A stretch of 64,000 nt of DNA from an uncultured Clostridia bacterium (GTDB taxonomy: Bacteria; Bacillota; Clostridia; TANB77; CAG-508). Made by a program: the position numbers and the translations under genes. The notes under the pieces are model-generated. The model did not search any database, was not told the origin of the DNA, and saw only the letters and a list, made by a program, of their open reading frames with translations. This document shows, in pieces, positions 54,286 to 63,236 of this stretch. Every line of letters starts with the position of its first letter. The stretch's first letter is position 1. The stretch covers positions 1 through 64,000 of the forward strand of contig CAMKSF010000006.1 in the NCBI GenBank assembly GCA_946415375.1, given 5' to 3'.

Positions 54286-55335
54286 ATGAAAAAAGTATTG
54301 TTGGGAATGAGTGGAGGAGTAGATAGCTCTGTATCAGCATTACTACTAAAAGAAAAAGGATATGATGTTGTAGGAGCAACTATGGAATTATTTGCTGGAA
54401 GTAGTTGTTGTAATATAAATACATATATGGATGCTAAAAATGTATGTAATCAAATAGGAATTCCACATTTTACTTTTAACTATAAAGATGAATTTAAAAA
54501 ATATGTAATAGATGATTTTATAAATTGCTATGCAAATTGCAAAACTCCAAATCCATGTATAGAATGTAACAAATATATGAAATTTGGCATAATGTATGAA
54601 AAGGCAAAAGAAATGGGTTGCGAATATATTGCAACAGGACATTATGCAAAAACAGAGTATAGTGAAAAATATGGAAGATGGGTTTTGAAAAAATCAAATG
54701 CAGGTAAAAAAGATCAAAGTTACGTATTATGGAATATACCAAAAGACCTGATAGAACATGTTGTATTTCCACTTGGTGATTTTGAAAGCAAAGATGAAAT
54801 TAGAAAAATAGCTTCTGAAAAAAAATTAAAAGTAGCTAATAAACCAGACAGTGAAGACATTTGTTTTATACCAGATGGAAATTATAAAAAGTTTTTAGAA
54901 AATAATTCTAACATAAAGCCAAAAGAGGGAAATATTGTTGATAGTAAAGGAAAAGTTTTAGGGAAACATACAGGATTATATAATTATACAATTGGACAAA
55001 GAAAAGGTCTTGGAATTTCAAATCCTGTCCCACTTTTTGTATTAGGATATAATCCTTTAAAGAATGAAGTAATTGTTGGAGAAGAATCAGAATTATATAA
55101 AAAAGAAATTACAGTTTCAGATATTAATTTATTACTTGTTGATGAAATAAATGAATGGATGGATGTAACAGTTAAAACAAGATATTCTGCAAGAGAAGCA
55201 AAAGCAAAGATAATACAAGACGGTTCGAATATTAAAGTTGTTTTTGATGAACCTCAAAAGGCAATAACACCAGGACAATCAGCGGTTTTTTATGTGGATG
55301 ATATTGTAGTAGGTGGAGGAAAAATTGTAAAATAG
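54286..55335 (+). CDS. mnmA: tRNA 2-thiouridylase MnmA
   Basis: The 349-residue enzyme thiolates U34 of tRNAs for Lys, Glu and Gln. It has the PP-loop GMSGGVDSSVSALLLKEKGYD across 7-27, the catalytic Cys in NCKTPNPCIECNK and the second Cys in DSEDICFIPDG, plus KKDQSYVLWNIP. Proximity to sufS is meaningful since a cysteine desulfurase supplies its sulfur. AGAAAGGTAGAAATAA precedes the ATG. Confidence 0.95.
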   Translation: MKKVLLGMSGGVDSSVSALLLKEKGYDVVGATMELFAGSSCCNINTYMDAKNVCNQIGIPHFTFNYKDEFKKYVIDDFINCYANCKTPNPCIECNKYMKFGIMYEKAKEMGCEYIATGHYAKTEYSEKYGRWVLKKSNAGKKDQSYVLWNIPKDLIEHVVFPLGDFESKDEIRKIASEKKLKVANKPDSEDICFIPDGNYKKFLENNSNIKPKEGNIVDSKGKVLGKHTGLYNYTIGQRKGLGISNPVPLFVLGYNPLKNEVIVGEESELYKKEITVSDINLLLVDEINEWMDVTVKTRYSAREAKAKIIQDGSNIKVVFDEPQKAITPGQSAVFYVDDIVVGGGKIVK

Positions 55336-55387
55336 AAAATGTCATGATATAATTTATAAAAAATAGTATTTATAGAAAAGGTGAACA

Positions 55388-57394
55388 ATGAAAAGGGATA
55401 ATCAATTAGAAAAGTATAAAAATAATCCTATAAAAAAATGGTTTACTAATTTTTTAGATATAATTAAGAGCAAATTTATTTATGATAAACTATGGGATAA
55501 AGAAATTGAAGATGAGATAAATAGAGTATTTCCTAATGATATAGAACAAAAAGAAGCAAAAGAATTATTACAAGAATTGCTAACAAGAAATAATTATTTA
55601 TTGGAAACATTAGACATCAGAATGTTAGCTAAGCAATATGTTGATTTATTTGGAAAAGCTAAGCTAGAAAGAATTATTACTTCAGAACGTATACAAAAGA
55701 ATATATTAGAATTATCAAAAGAGGAATTACAGGTTTATAATTATATTTTAAACTATAATTTGGTAGATTTTAATGAAAGAATTGCAAATTTTTATCCATC
55801 TTCATGTAAAGGTGTTGACTTAGAAAAGCTTCAAAGTTTAAGTGAAAAAGATAGATTAAAAGCAATTAGTGTAATACTAAGTAACAGTGAGTTTAGATTA
55901 GATAATTTAGATAAATTAGATAGTTACTATGAAAATAGAAAAAATATTTGTAAGCAAATAATAGATAATACTAAAATAGTTGACAAAGAATACGAAAAAG
56001 AAATGGGATTAGAAGATGAGATTACAGTATTTCCTTTTAAATTCATAGATGATATGAAAGAATTAAGTGACATAGATAGAATAAAGTATGCAATTATTCA
56101 AGCAAAATATGGTATGGATTTAGAAAAAGCGGAAATCTTATGTAGTGCTTTTGGGCAAGATATAGAGAAGATTGAACAATCTGAAGAAACAAGAATAATT
56201 AAAGAACTAAAATCTATTTTAGAAGAGAAGAGTATTGAAGGATTAAAATCAATAAATCTAGATGAAAATGAAGCCAATTACAGGGGAACTATTAATCTTT
56301 TACCAAACTTAAAAAATGCTTATTTGCGCAAATATAAAGACTCATTATACCAGATTAGTGATGAAGATTATATTTGTACACAAAGTGTAAATACGAAAGG
56401 AAAAAAACATGAAGTAAAAATATACAATGTTTTAGGAAAAAATAATGATAGAGCAGACTTTAATATGATAGTAACTGCATTGGGAGGAATTTATTATATT
56501 AATCATAATTATGATGATTTAAAAGCTGATTGGGATCGTGCGGATAAAAATCATACAATATCATGTTCATATATAGGAAATGATATGTTGGGAGTGGTTT
56601 ATGATGGCTACTTATTAGCTTTCTCTGATATTGAAGAAAATGAATTATTAATAATGCACAATAAGGATGCTGGAACTATTGACTCATCATTTGAAAGAAT
56701 TGAAGACATAAGACAGAATACATTTTTACACCCACAAAATTTAAAAAATTCTACCAAAAACTATAATGAATTATTAGTTGAAAGAAAAAGAGAAAAAGAT
56801 GGAATTTTAGTAAATAGAACTCCAACTTTTGCAGTATTTATGGCAGAGCATATAGATGATATTAATGATAATAAAAACGAAAGATGGATTGAAACTAAAA
56901 GATTAGCAGCTGAATTAGGGATACCAGTTGTGGTAATTGATGGAACACAATGCACAAAATTAGAGTTTGAAAAAGTACAAGATATGGTAAAATGTTTAAA
57001 AGAAGAAAGAAGAATGGATTTGATTCCTGATATTATACACAAAATAGAAAATAATAGAGCGGCTCAAATGGGTGTACTGAAAAATACAAGAAATGAGATT
57101 TTCTCTAATGAAAATATAAATAAAATATTAGAAGAAATAATGGGAGCAATAATAAATTCAAATAATGAAACATTTAATCAAGGAATTGAGGAATTTGCAA
57201 AAATAACAAAAGAATTAAAAAAATTCTATGAACAAAACTCTGATAGAAATTTAGAAGTATGTAAAATCTACGATTATGATGTTTTTTTAGAAAGACTAAA
57301 GACTTTATATAGTTCTAGAAATGGATTAAATGGAAATGGTTTTTCAAATACAAAAGAAAAGTCAATTGATAGCAATGTAGAAATAAGAGAGTAA
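55388..57394 (+). CDS. Large uncharacterised protein
   Basis: This 668-residue soluble protein is largely helical and charged in its first half (RVFPNDIEQKEAKELLQELL). A mixed alpha/beta region from about 370 contains FNMIVTALGGIYYINHNYDD and later TPTFAVFMAEHIDDIND and LAAELGIPVVVIDGTQCTKL. No signal peptide or membrane helix. I do not recognise the family. It lies alone between mnmA and a terminator, with AAAAGGTGAACA before the ATG. It is one of the longest unassigned genes here. Confidence 0.55.
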   Translation: MKRDNQLEKYKNNPIKKWFTNFLDIIKSKFIYDKLWDKEIEDEINRVFPNDIEQKEAKELLQELLTRNNYLLETLDIRMLAKQYVDLFGKAKLERIITSERIQKNILELSKEELQVYNYILNYNLVDFNERIANFYPSSCKGVDLEKLQSLSEKDRLKAISVILSNSEFRLDNLDKLDSYYENRKNICKQIIDNTKIVDKEYEKEMGLEDEITVFPFKFIDDMKELSDIDRIKYAIIQAKYGMDLEKAEILCSAFGQDIEKIEQSEETRIIKELKSILEEKSIEGLKSINLDENEANYRGTINLLPNLKNAYLRKYKDSLYQISDEDYICTQSVNTKGKKHEVKIYNVLGKNNDRADFNMIVTALGGIYYINHNYDDLKADWDRADKNHTISCSYIGNDMLGVVYDGYLLAFSDIEENELLIMHNKDAGTIDSSFERIEDIRQNTFLHPQNLKNSTKNYNELLVERKREKDGILVNRTPTFAVFMAEHIDDINDNKNERWIETKRLAAELGIPVVVIDGTQCTKLEFEKVQDMVKCLKEERRMDLIPDIIHKIENNRAAQMGVLKNTRNEIFSNENINKILEEIMGAIINSNNETFNQGIEEFAKITKELKKFYEQNSDRNLEVCKIYDYDVFLERLKTLYSSRNGLNGNGFSNTKEKSIDSNVEIRE

Positions 57395-57404
57395 ATAATA
57401 ATGT

Positions 57405-57450
57405 AAAAAAGCAGAAACACAGAATAAATAGTTAGCTGCTTTTTTATTTT
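57405..57450 (+). terminator. Terminator after the 55388 gene
   Basis: AAAAAAGCAG pairs with CTGCTTTTTT (loop about 21 nt) and is followed by ATTTTTA. Confidence 0.7.
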
Positions 57451-57574
57451 TACTGTATTATTGTTTATTAGCAAATTCTTCATATTTTTATATGAAAACA
57501 AATAATCATATTGCATAATAAACCGAATTTGTAGTATACTAAAAATGATATTTTTACAATGAAAGGAAAGAAAA

Positions 57575-58843
57575 ATGAAACAAGGAATTAAATTACACAC
57601 AATTAATACAAATAAATTTAAAACTAATTTGATAGCTATATTTTTAAGCACCCCGCTAATCAGAGAAAATGTAACCAAAAATTCATTGTTGGTTTCTGTG
57701 TTAAGAAGAGGATGTGAAAAATATAGAACACAAGAAGAAATAAGTAAGAAATTAGAAGAAATGTATGGGGCAGAATTTAATTGTGGATTAGATAAAATAG
57801 GGAAAAATCATGTTCTTAAATTCTATATTGAATCAATAAATGATGAGTTTCTTCCACAAAATGGGGAAAATATGTTGAAACAAAGCATGGATATTTTATC
57901 TGAAATTATTTTTAATCCATTAATTCAAGATGAAGGATTTAATGAAGAATATATAAATCAAGAAAAAGAAAATGTTAAGCAGATTATAGAAGCAAAAAAA
58001 GATAACAAAGCAAATTATGCTATATTTAGATGCGTAGAAGAAATGTATAAAAATAAACCAGAAGGGTTATACAAGTATGGATATACAGAGGATTTAGAAG
58101 AAATAAATACTAAAAACTTATATAGTTACTATAATCAATTAATAAACACTTGTAAAATAGATATCTTTATTTCAGGAAAGCTAGATGGAATTGAAGTAGA
58201 AAAGTTAGTACAAGAAAATGAGAATATATCAAAACTGCAAGAAAGAAGTCCTCTATTTACCGTAAATAAACCTGAACAAAAGAATGGAGAGAAAGAAGAA
58301 AACGAAGTTGAAGAAAAGTTAGATGTAACACAAGGAAAATTAGTAATAGGATATGATGTTATAGCAAGTAAAGATGAGTTAGAGAATAAAAAATTTAGGT
58401 ATGTCGGAATGCTATATAATGCAATACTTGGAGGGACAGCTACATCAAAGTTATTTCAAAATGTTAGAGAAAAAGAAAGCTTGGCATATACAGCAAGTTC
58501 TAGCTTTTCATACTATACAGGAAATGTGTTTATAAATGCAGGAATAGAGATAGAAAACTTTGAAAAAGCGAACAATATAATAAAAGAACAAATAGAAGAT
58601 ATGAAAAAAGGTGAATTTACAGAAGAAGATATTAAAAATGCTAAAAAAGTAATTATATCAAATATTGATGGGATATCTGATGAACAAGATACTGAAATAA
58701 TATACTTTCTAGGACAAGAATTAAGCAATAATAATGTTACACTAGAGCAATATAAAAAATATATACAAGATATAAGTAAAAATAAAATTGAAGTTTTTGC
58801 GAAAAAGATAAGAATCAATACGATTTATTTTTTGAGAAATTAG
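57575..58843 (+). CDS. yfmF: M16-family protein, inactive partner (YfmF-like)
   Basis: The 422-residue insulinase-fold protein lacks the HxxEH zinc motif in its N-terminal half, where the family has NSLLVSVLRRGCEKYRTQEE. It keeps the C-terminal VREKESLAYTASSSFSYYTG loop. It is paired with the active M16 protein downstream, forming the heterodimer-type YfmF/YfmH pair, linked in Bacillus to EF-P 5-aminopentanol modification. AAAGGAAAGAAAA precedes the ATG. Confidence 0.85.
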   Translation: MKQGIKLHTINTNKFKTNLIAIFLSTPLIRENVTKNSLLVSVLRRGCEKYRTQEEISKKLEEMYGAEFNCGLDKIGKNHVLKFYIESINDEFLPQNGENMLKQSMDILSEIIFNPLIQDEGFNEEYINQEKENVKQIIEAKKDNKANYAIFRCVEEMYKNKPEGLYKYGYTEDLEEINTKNLYSYYNQLINTCKIDIFISGKLDGIEVEKLVQENENISKLQERSPLFTVNKPEQKNGEKEENEVEEKLDVTQGKLVIGYDVIASKDELENKKFRYVGMLYNAILGGTATSKLFQNVREKESLAYTASSSFSYYTGNVFINAGIEIENFEKANNIIKEQIEDMKKGEFTEEDIKNAKKVIISNIDGISDEQDTEIIYFLGQELSNNNVTLEQYKKYIQDISKNKIEVFAKKIRINTIYFLRN

Positions 58844-58850
58844 TTGTAAG

Positions 58851-58880
58851 TTGTAAAAGGGAACAATCCCCCTTTTACAA
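58851..58880. repeat. Inverted repeat between the two M16 genes
   Basis: TTGTAAAAGGG (58851-58861) and CCCTTTTACAA (58870-58880) are perfect 11-bp arms around AACAATCC. No T-tract follows on either strand, so it is an mRNA hairpin just before the Shine-Dalgarno of yfmH rather than a normal terminator. Confidence 0.65.
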
Positions 58881-58895
58881 AAAAGGAGTTAAAAC

Positions 58896-60170
58896 ATGCA
58901 AATTATAGAAAATTTGAAAGTTAAAGAAAAAGTATATATAGAAAAATTAAAAAATGGACTTACTGTGATGATTATTCCAAAAGAGGGAATTAAGAAGAAA
59001 TACATTATTTGGGGTACACGTTATGGATCTAATGATAGTAAGTTTATAGTACCAGGAGAAAACCAAGTTACAGAAGTTCCTAAAGGAGTAGCACATTTTT
59101 TAGAACATAAAATGTTCGAACAAGAAAACGGTCGAAATAGCTTAGATGTTCTATCAAGTTTAGGAGTAAATGCAAATGCTTTTACAACAAATACTCATAC
59201 AGCGTATTTGTATGAAGCAACAGATAATTTTTATGAGGCATTAGATGAATTTATGGATTATGTTCAACATCCATATTTTACGGATGAAAATGTTGAAAAA
59301 GAAAAAGGTATAATAGGACAAGAAATAATGATGTATGATGATTATCCTGAATGGAAAGTGTATTTAAATGCTTTAGAAGCAATGTATCATACTAATCCAG
59401 TAAAACTTGACATTACAGGAACTATTGAAACAATAAGTCATATAGATAAAGAAATATTATACAAATGCTATAATACTTTCTACAATCCTTCAAATATGTG
59501 TCTTGTTGTATGTGGAGATTTTAATCCGGATGAAATATTAAAAGACATAGAAAAAAGATTAATTGATAATAAAGCAGAAGGCGAGATAAAAAGAATTTAT
59601 GAACAGGAAAATGAAACAGTTGTAAATCCAAAAGTAGAAAGCAATATGGAGGTAAGCATTCCTTTATTCACTTTAGGAATCAAATGCATCCCTCCAAAAC
59701 AAAAAGAAAAGGTTAAAACTCATATTGCAATAGATGTTTTACTTAATTTGATTATAGGCGAAAGCTCAAATTTGTATCAGGAATTATATAAGAGTGGGGT
59801 AATACTAAATATGCCAACTTTTGAATATGAGTTTACAGATGAATATGCACATATTTTAATAAGTGGTATTTCACGTAATCCAGATATATTTTTCGATATG
59901 ATAAATAAAGAAATTGATAATTATTTAATTAATGGAATAAATGAGCAAGATTTTGAAAGAATTAAAAAGATGATTTATGGAGAATATATTAAAGAATATA
60001 ATGATGTATCAAATATTGCAAGAATTTTCTTGACAGATTTTATGAAGGATGTAAATAGTTTTGATTATATAGAAGAGATAACAACATTGGATATAGAATA
60101 TGCAAAACAAGTTTTGAGAGATAATTTTAAAAAAGAAAAAATGGTCTTTTCTGTTGTTAAAGCCAGCTAA
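58896..60170 (+). CDS. yfmH: M16-family zinc protease (YfmH-like)
   Basis: The 424-residue protein has the inverted zinc motif HFLEHKMFE (HxxEH) and the downstream Glu in EKEKGIIGQEIMMYDD. It is the catalytic half of the pair with the gene upstream (52-nt gap, same strand). Relatives act with YmfF/YfmF and are annotated as EF-P modification-associated. The last residues are in a normal M16 fold. Confidence 0.87.
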   Translation: MQIIENLKVKEKVYIEKLKNGLTVMIIPKEGIKKKYIIWGTRYGSNDSKFIVPGENQVTEVPKGVAHFLEHKMFEQENGRNSLDVLSSLGVNANAFTTNTHTAYLYEATDNFYEALDEFMDYVQHPYFTDENVEKEKGIIGQEIMMYDDYPEWKVYLNALEAMYHTNPVKLDITGTIETISHIDKEILYKCYNTFYNPSNMCLVVCGDFNPDEILKDIEKRLIDNKAEGEIKRIYEQENETVVNPKVESNMEVSIPLFTLGIKCIPPKQKEKVKTHIAIDVLLNLIIGESSNLYQELYKSGVILNMPTFEYEFTDEYAHILISGISRNPDIFFDMINKEIDNYLINGINEQDFERIKKMIYGEYIKEYNDVSNIARIFLTDFMKDVNSFDYIEEITTLDIEYAKQVLRDNFKKEKMVFSVVKAS

Positions 60171-60339
60171 TTGTCGATTACTGTAAAATGTTGAAATTTT
60201 CAGTAATTTAGCGTCATACGAAAGTTTGAAAAATTTGATAGAAATACTTGACGAAGGTCGTATTCTATGTTACGCTAATTATATATGTAATAAAAACAAG
60301 TTTTTTATCAATTGTATAGCAACAGGGGGGAATAATTGA

Positions 60340-60480
60340 ATGTTAAATGATGAAATTTGTAAGCTAAGAGAAAAACTAAATAAAAGTATAGAAGAAAATG
60401 CAAATTATGATGAAATTTATAGAATTAGTGTAGAACTAGATGAATTGATTGCAAAGTTTTATAATGTGAAAACTGTGTAA
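60340..60480 (+). CDS. Spo0E-like sporulation regulatory protein
   Basis: This 46-residue ORF (ATG 60340) fits the small Spo0E-like aspartyl-phosphate phosphatase family: two helices and the signature SVELDELI (SxxLDxLI). Such proteins dephosphorylate Spo0A-P and delay sporulation. GGGGGG lies about 9 nt before the ATG. A TTGACG-17-TACGCT promoter-like pair lies at about 60249-60277. It immediately precedes the structured RNA. Confidence 0.75.
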   Translation: MLNDEICKLREKLNKSIEENANYDEIYRISVELDELIAKFYNVKTV

Positions 60481-60486
60481 ATTTTA

Positions 60487-60515
60487 TTTACAAGATTATC
60501 TATTTATGATATAAT
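60487..60515 (+). promoter_or_regulatory. Promoter of the OLE-like RNA
   Basis: TTTACA (60487-60492), 17 bp, TATAAT (60510-60515). The start point would coincide with the 5' arm of the terminal helix at 60518-60527. Confidence 0.75.
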
Positions 60516-60517
60516 AT

Positions 60518-61051
60518 TTAAGATGGTGCATTATTCTAGTCGTAGTACTTATTGTGAGGGTGGGGCTAAAAATCCACTAAAGGGCACATCGATGAAGTTT
60601 CTTATATATGCGCAAAATGCCAGTTTTGTGTGTATATAGGGAGTAAAGAAATTAGGGTAGTATATAATGGCATATATTACAAGCCCCTGATTTCGCGGAG
60701 GCTTAAAATTACGGTTTTAAGTAAAACCTATATATAGGTGCTAAAAAGCACCGAAAATATAGTGTAGCCTGTTTTGAGTGAATGTACTGGGATTAATAAA
60801 ACTATTATGAAATTGCATTTGCAAAAGAAACTAGCAATATTTAAACTATGTTAAAGGAAAACTTCTAGAATGTTTGCTTTTATTAGCAAGAAAATATAAG
60901 GATTAAGGTACGGATTTAAGTGGCGATCTGGTGTCTATTTTATAGATGTTTTTTTTAAACGGAAACGGCTGTGTAGTAATATATAGTAGAAAACAGAGAA
61001 ATTCAACTAGACCTAAACCGTAAAATTTACTTATACTTTTTACCATCTTAA
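60518..61051 (+). ncRNA. Large structured RNA, probable OLE RNA
   Basis: This 534-nt region has no ORF and a lower A/T bias than other gaps. Its ends pair perfectly: TTAAGATGGT (60518-60527) with ACCATCTTAA (61042-61051), a closing helix. Internal stems include GGTGC-taaaaa-GCACC. A promoter precedes it, and the next gene encodes a four-helix membrane protein with the features of OapA, the protein partner of OLE RNA, which is regularly encoded immediately downstream. OLE RNAs are about 600 nt, membrane-associated and linked to cold, alcohol and magnesium stress. The identification rests on context; a covariance-model hit would settle it. Confidence 0.7.
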
Positions 61052-61065
61052 ATTTATATAAATAT

Positions 61066-61098
61066 GGGAAAATAGATTTATATCTTTTTTCCCTTTTT
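61066..61098 (+). terminator. Terminator or attenuator between the OLE-like RNA and the oapA-like gene
   Basis: GGGAAAA (61066-61072) pairs with TTTTCCC (61087-61093) and is followed by TTTTT. Its stem is AT-rich, so read-through into the downstream gene is plausible. Confidence 0.6.
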
Positions 61099-61119
61099 AA
61101 TTAAGAAAAGGAGAAAGAA

Positions 61120-61650
61120 ATGAAGCAAAAAGATTCAAATACAAAGTGGATTATAAAAGCCTTTATAATAACATTTATATTATCTGGAATAATTTCATAT
61201 ATATCTCAAAATGGGATTGCAAATTTAAATGTAGTTCCTGCAATAATAATTTTAATTATAGTAGTGCTTTTAGGAATATTTTTTGATGTAGTAGGGATTG
61301 CAGTTACAGTTGCAAATGAGGAACATTTCCATGCAAAAGCAACAAAAAAAGCAGAAGGGGCAAAATCTTCTCTAAATTTAATAAAAAATGCATCAAAGGT
61401 TGCAAATATATGCGCAGATGTAATAGGAGATATTTGTGGAGTAATAAGTGGAGCAATAGGAACAATGATAGCTTTAAAAATAGCAAGTACTTATGGGGTT
61501 TCCACAAATATACAGTTTTTAATTAGTGCTCTAATTGCATCAATTACGGTTGGAGGGAAAGCTATTGGAAAACAAGTTGCAACAAATCATTCAACAAAAA
61601 TAGTAGATAGAGTAGGAATAGTATTAAGTAAGTTTACCAGAGATAAATAA
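61120..61650 (+). CDS. oapA: OapA-like membrane protein (OLE RNA-associated)
   Basis: The 176-residue protein has four hydrophobic segments (about 10-30, 38-62, 97-120 and 128-148). Its central signature FFDVVGIAVTVANEEHFHAK, followed by SKVANICADVIGDICG, agrees with the conserved Asp-containing motif of OapA, which forms a complex with OLE RNA at the membrane. Location directly after the structured RNA supports this. AAAAGGAGAAAGAA precedes the ATG. Confidence 0.72.
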   Translation: MKQKDSNTKWIIKAFIITFILSGIISYISQNGIANLNVVPAIIILIIVVLLGIFFDVVGIAVTVANEEHFHAKATKKAEGAKSSLNLIKNASKVANICADVIGDICGVISGAIGTMIALKIASTYGVSTNIQFLISALIASITVGGKAIGKQVATNHSTKIVDRVGIVLSKFTRDK

Positions 61651-61742
61651 TTTGTTGTAAAATTTTGGAAAAACACTTGCATTTTTAAAAAAATGTAGTA
61701 TAATAGACAACGATTGTTAAAAATAGGGGAAGGAGCAAGGGC

Positions 61743-62042
61743 TTGAAGACATTTTTCGATGGCATATTTATAGATAGCAACGATGCAGAAAAAGAAGTAG
61801 AATATCCTATTAAACTAGAATATTATAAAACAATAAAAACGGAAGAGAATGTTGAAGCCAAATATGGTATAGAGATAGTAGAAACGGAATTTATTAACGG
61901 GATAGTAAATGTAGAAAGCAAAATAATGAATAGTATTTCAAATAGTTCAGAAGAAATAGAAAAAATGATAGAAATCTTAAAAAACAATGAAGTGACACCT
62001 ATTGGAATAGAAGATGCTATTAATGAGATAACAACTATATAA
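61743..62042 (+). CDS. DUF6514-like small protein
   Basis: The 99-residue soluble protein has YYKTIKTEENVEAKYGIEIV and a C-terminal helix ending VTPIGIEDAINEI, which resembles DUF6514 proteins of Clostridia. The start is TTG 61743 with AAGGAG 7 nt upstream, after a TTGCAT-16-TATAAT promoter (about 61677-61704). Function unknown. Confidence 0.6.
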   Translation: MKTFFDGIFIDSNDAEKEVEYPIKLEYYKTIKTEENVEAKYGIEIVETEFINGIVNVESKIMNSISNSSEEIEKMIEILKNNEVTPIGIEDAINEITTI

Positions 62043-62054
62043 AAAGACTAAAAA

Positions 62055-62090
62055 AGATTCAGATATTTCACTGAACCTTTTTTTTGTTTA
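62055..62090. terminator. Terminator shared by the 61743 gene and the minus-strand Cys-rich genes
   Basis: AAAG-a-TTCAG pairs with CTGAA-c-CTTT around ATATTTCA. T-tracts follow on both strands. Confidence 0.75.
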
Positions 62091-62096
62091 GATTAA

Positions 62097-62216
62097 TTAG
62101 CAACATCCGCCTCTATTTCCACCACAACAGCAACAGATTAAGATTATAAGAATTATTATCCAGCAACAGTCATCACCACCAAAACCGAAGCCACCACATC
62201 CTCTGTTTTCAGGCAT
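62097..62216 (-). CDS. 39-residue Cys/Gly-rich membrane peptide
   Basis: ATG 62216 follows GAAAGGTGGTG. The peptide has a Gly-rich start (MPENRGCGGFGFGGDDCC), a hydrophobic helix (WIIILIILI) and CCCC, then a Gly/Cys tail (GGNRGGCC): nine cysteines in all. It resembles the small high-cysteine proteins ('chorion class HCB') widespread in Clostridia, probably spore- or envelope-associated. It pairs with the next gene. Confidence 0.65.
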   Translation of the reverse strand: MPENRGCGGFGFGGDDCCWIIILIILICCCCGGNRGGCC

Positions 62217-62270
62217 AATATTTCACCACCTTTCACAAAAAAAATGTAAGTATAACAAAGTAATTATGGA

Positions 62271-62378
62271 TTAATTAGAGCTACAGCAAACTCTATTACC
62301 GCATCCATTACAGAAAAGAAGTAAGAATAGAATAATGAACCAAAGGATTGCATTATTATCATTATTACTACAACACAT
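62271..62378 (-). CDS. 35-residue Cys-rich membrane peptide
   Basis: ATG 62378 follows AAGGAGGTCATT. The peptide has MCCSNNDNN, one hydrophobic helix (AILWFIILFLLLF) and a Cys-containing tail (CNGCGNRVCCSSN). It shares the layout of the 62097 peptide and probably its transcript. Both would be missed by gene finders with a length cut-off. Confidence 0.6.
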   Translation of the reverse strand: MCCSNNDNNAILWFIILFLLLFCNGCGNRVCCSSN

Positions 62379-62507
62379 AATGACCTCCTTGTAATTTGTT
62401 TGTTATGGTATATAATATGAAAACTGAAAAAAAGTGTTACAAAACATAATTTATTGAAAAAAAACAAATTTTGTGTTACAATGATCATATAGAAAAGAGG
62501 AATGGTT

Positions 62508-63092
62508 ATGAAAGTTAATAATCCAAAATTTGAAGTATCAGCAGTAAGCCCTAAACAATATCCAAAAAATGATTTGCCACAGATAGTATTGGTTGGAAAA
62601 TCAAATGTAGGTAAATCTAGTTTTATAAATACAATGATTAATAGAAAATCGCTTGCTAGAACAAGTAGTGAACCGGGAAAAACTAGACAAATTAATTTCT
62701 ATAATATTGATGAATCTTTTTATTTTGTAGATTTACCCGGATATGGATATAGTAAAATGTCAAAACAAGAACAAGAAAGAGTTGGAAGTTTTATTGAACA
62801 ATATTTAGTAAAATCTAAGAATATAGCATTAGTTATCTTTTTAATAGATATTAGACACAATCCTACTGAAAATGATAGACTGATGTATGATTATATAATC
62901 CGTTCAGGTTTACCATTTATTATCTTAGCAAATAAAGCAGATAAAATAGCTACGACAAAGGTTGAAAATACAGTAAAAGAATTACAAAAACAAATAAATC
63001 CAATTGGAGATATAAAAATGCTTCCGTTTTCAGCTGAAAAAAAGATTTACACAGAAGACGTGTGGAATGTAATTGAAGAATTTATAAAATAA
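62508..63092 (+). CDS. engB: Ribosome biogenesis GTPase EngB (YsxC)
   Basis: The 194-residue GTPase has G1 GKSNVGKSS, G3 DLPGYGYSKM, G4 NKADK and G5 in the SAEKK segment. EngB assists 50S assembly. I choose ATG 62508 because AAGAGG lies 7 nt before it; the ATG at 62502 is too close. Normal length. Confidence 0.95.
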   Translation: MKVNNPKFEVSAVSPKQYPKNDLPQIVLVGKSNVGKSSFINTMINRKSLARTSSEPGKTRQINFYNIDESFYFVDLPGYGYSKMSKQEQERVGSFIEQYLVKSKNIALVIFLIDIRHNPTENDRLMYDYIIRSGLPFIILANKADKIATTKVENTVKELQKQINPIGDIKMLPFSAEKKIYTEDVWNVIEEFIK

Positions 63093-63145
63093 AGCAAAAT
63101 GTCGAAATAAGTCAAACGATTTTTTGAAAAGATTTGTAAAATTAG

Positions 63146-63173
63146 TTGCATTTTTGAAAAAATAGTATATAAT
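63146..63173 (+). promoter_or_regulatory. Promoter for a second short convergent RNA
   Basis: TTGCAT (63146-63151), 16 bp, TATAAT (63168-63173). Transcript would run from about 63180 to the terminator at 63227. Confidence 0.65.
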
Positions 63174-63179
63174 AATAAT

Positions 63180-63236
63180 AAATAATTCATGATGTTAAAA
63201 AAGCAGATGCGTGTGGGCATCTGCTTTATATTTTTT
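63180..63236 (+). ncRNA. Putative antitoxin RNA of a second type I-like locus
   Basis: The predicted RNA of about 55 nt contains AATTCATGATGTTAA (63184-63198), perfectly complementary to the start-codon region of the convergent minus-strand mRNA (63381-63395). It ends in the strong shared hairpin. No ORF. Confidence 0.55.
63200..63227. terminator. Bidirectional terminator of the second type I-like locus
   Basis: AAAGCAGATGC (63200-63210) pairs with GCATCTGCTTT (63217-63227). The plus RNA runs into ATATTTTTTTT, the minus RNA into TTTTTTAAC. Confidence 0.85.

Noticed and set aside
60518..61051. Structured RNA as RNase P RNA or tmRNA
   Set aside because: The conserved RNase P core (GAGGAAAGUC-like) and the tmRNA ends and tag ORF were not found, and the downstream OapA-like gene points to OLE RNA.
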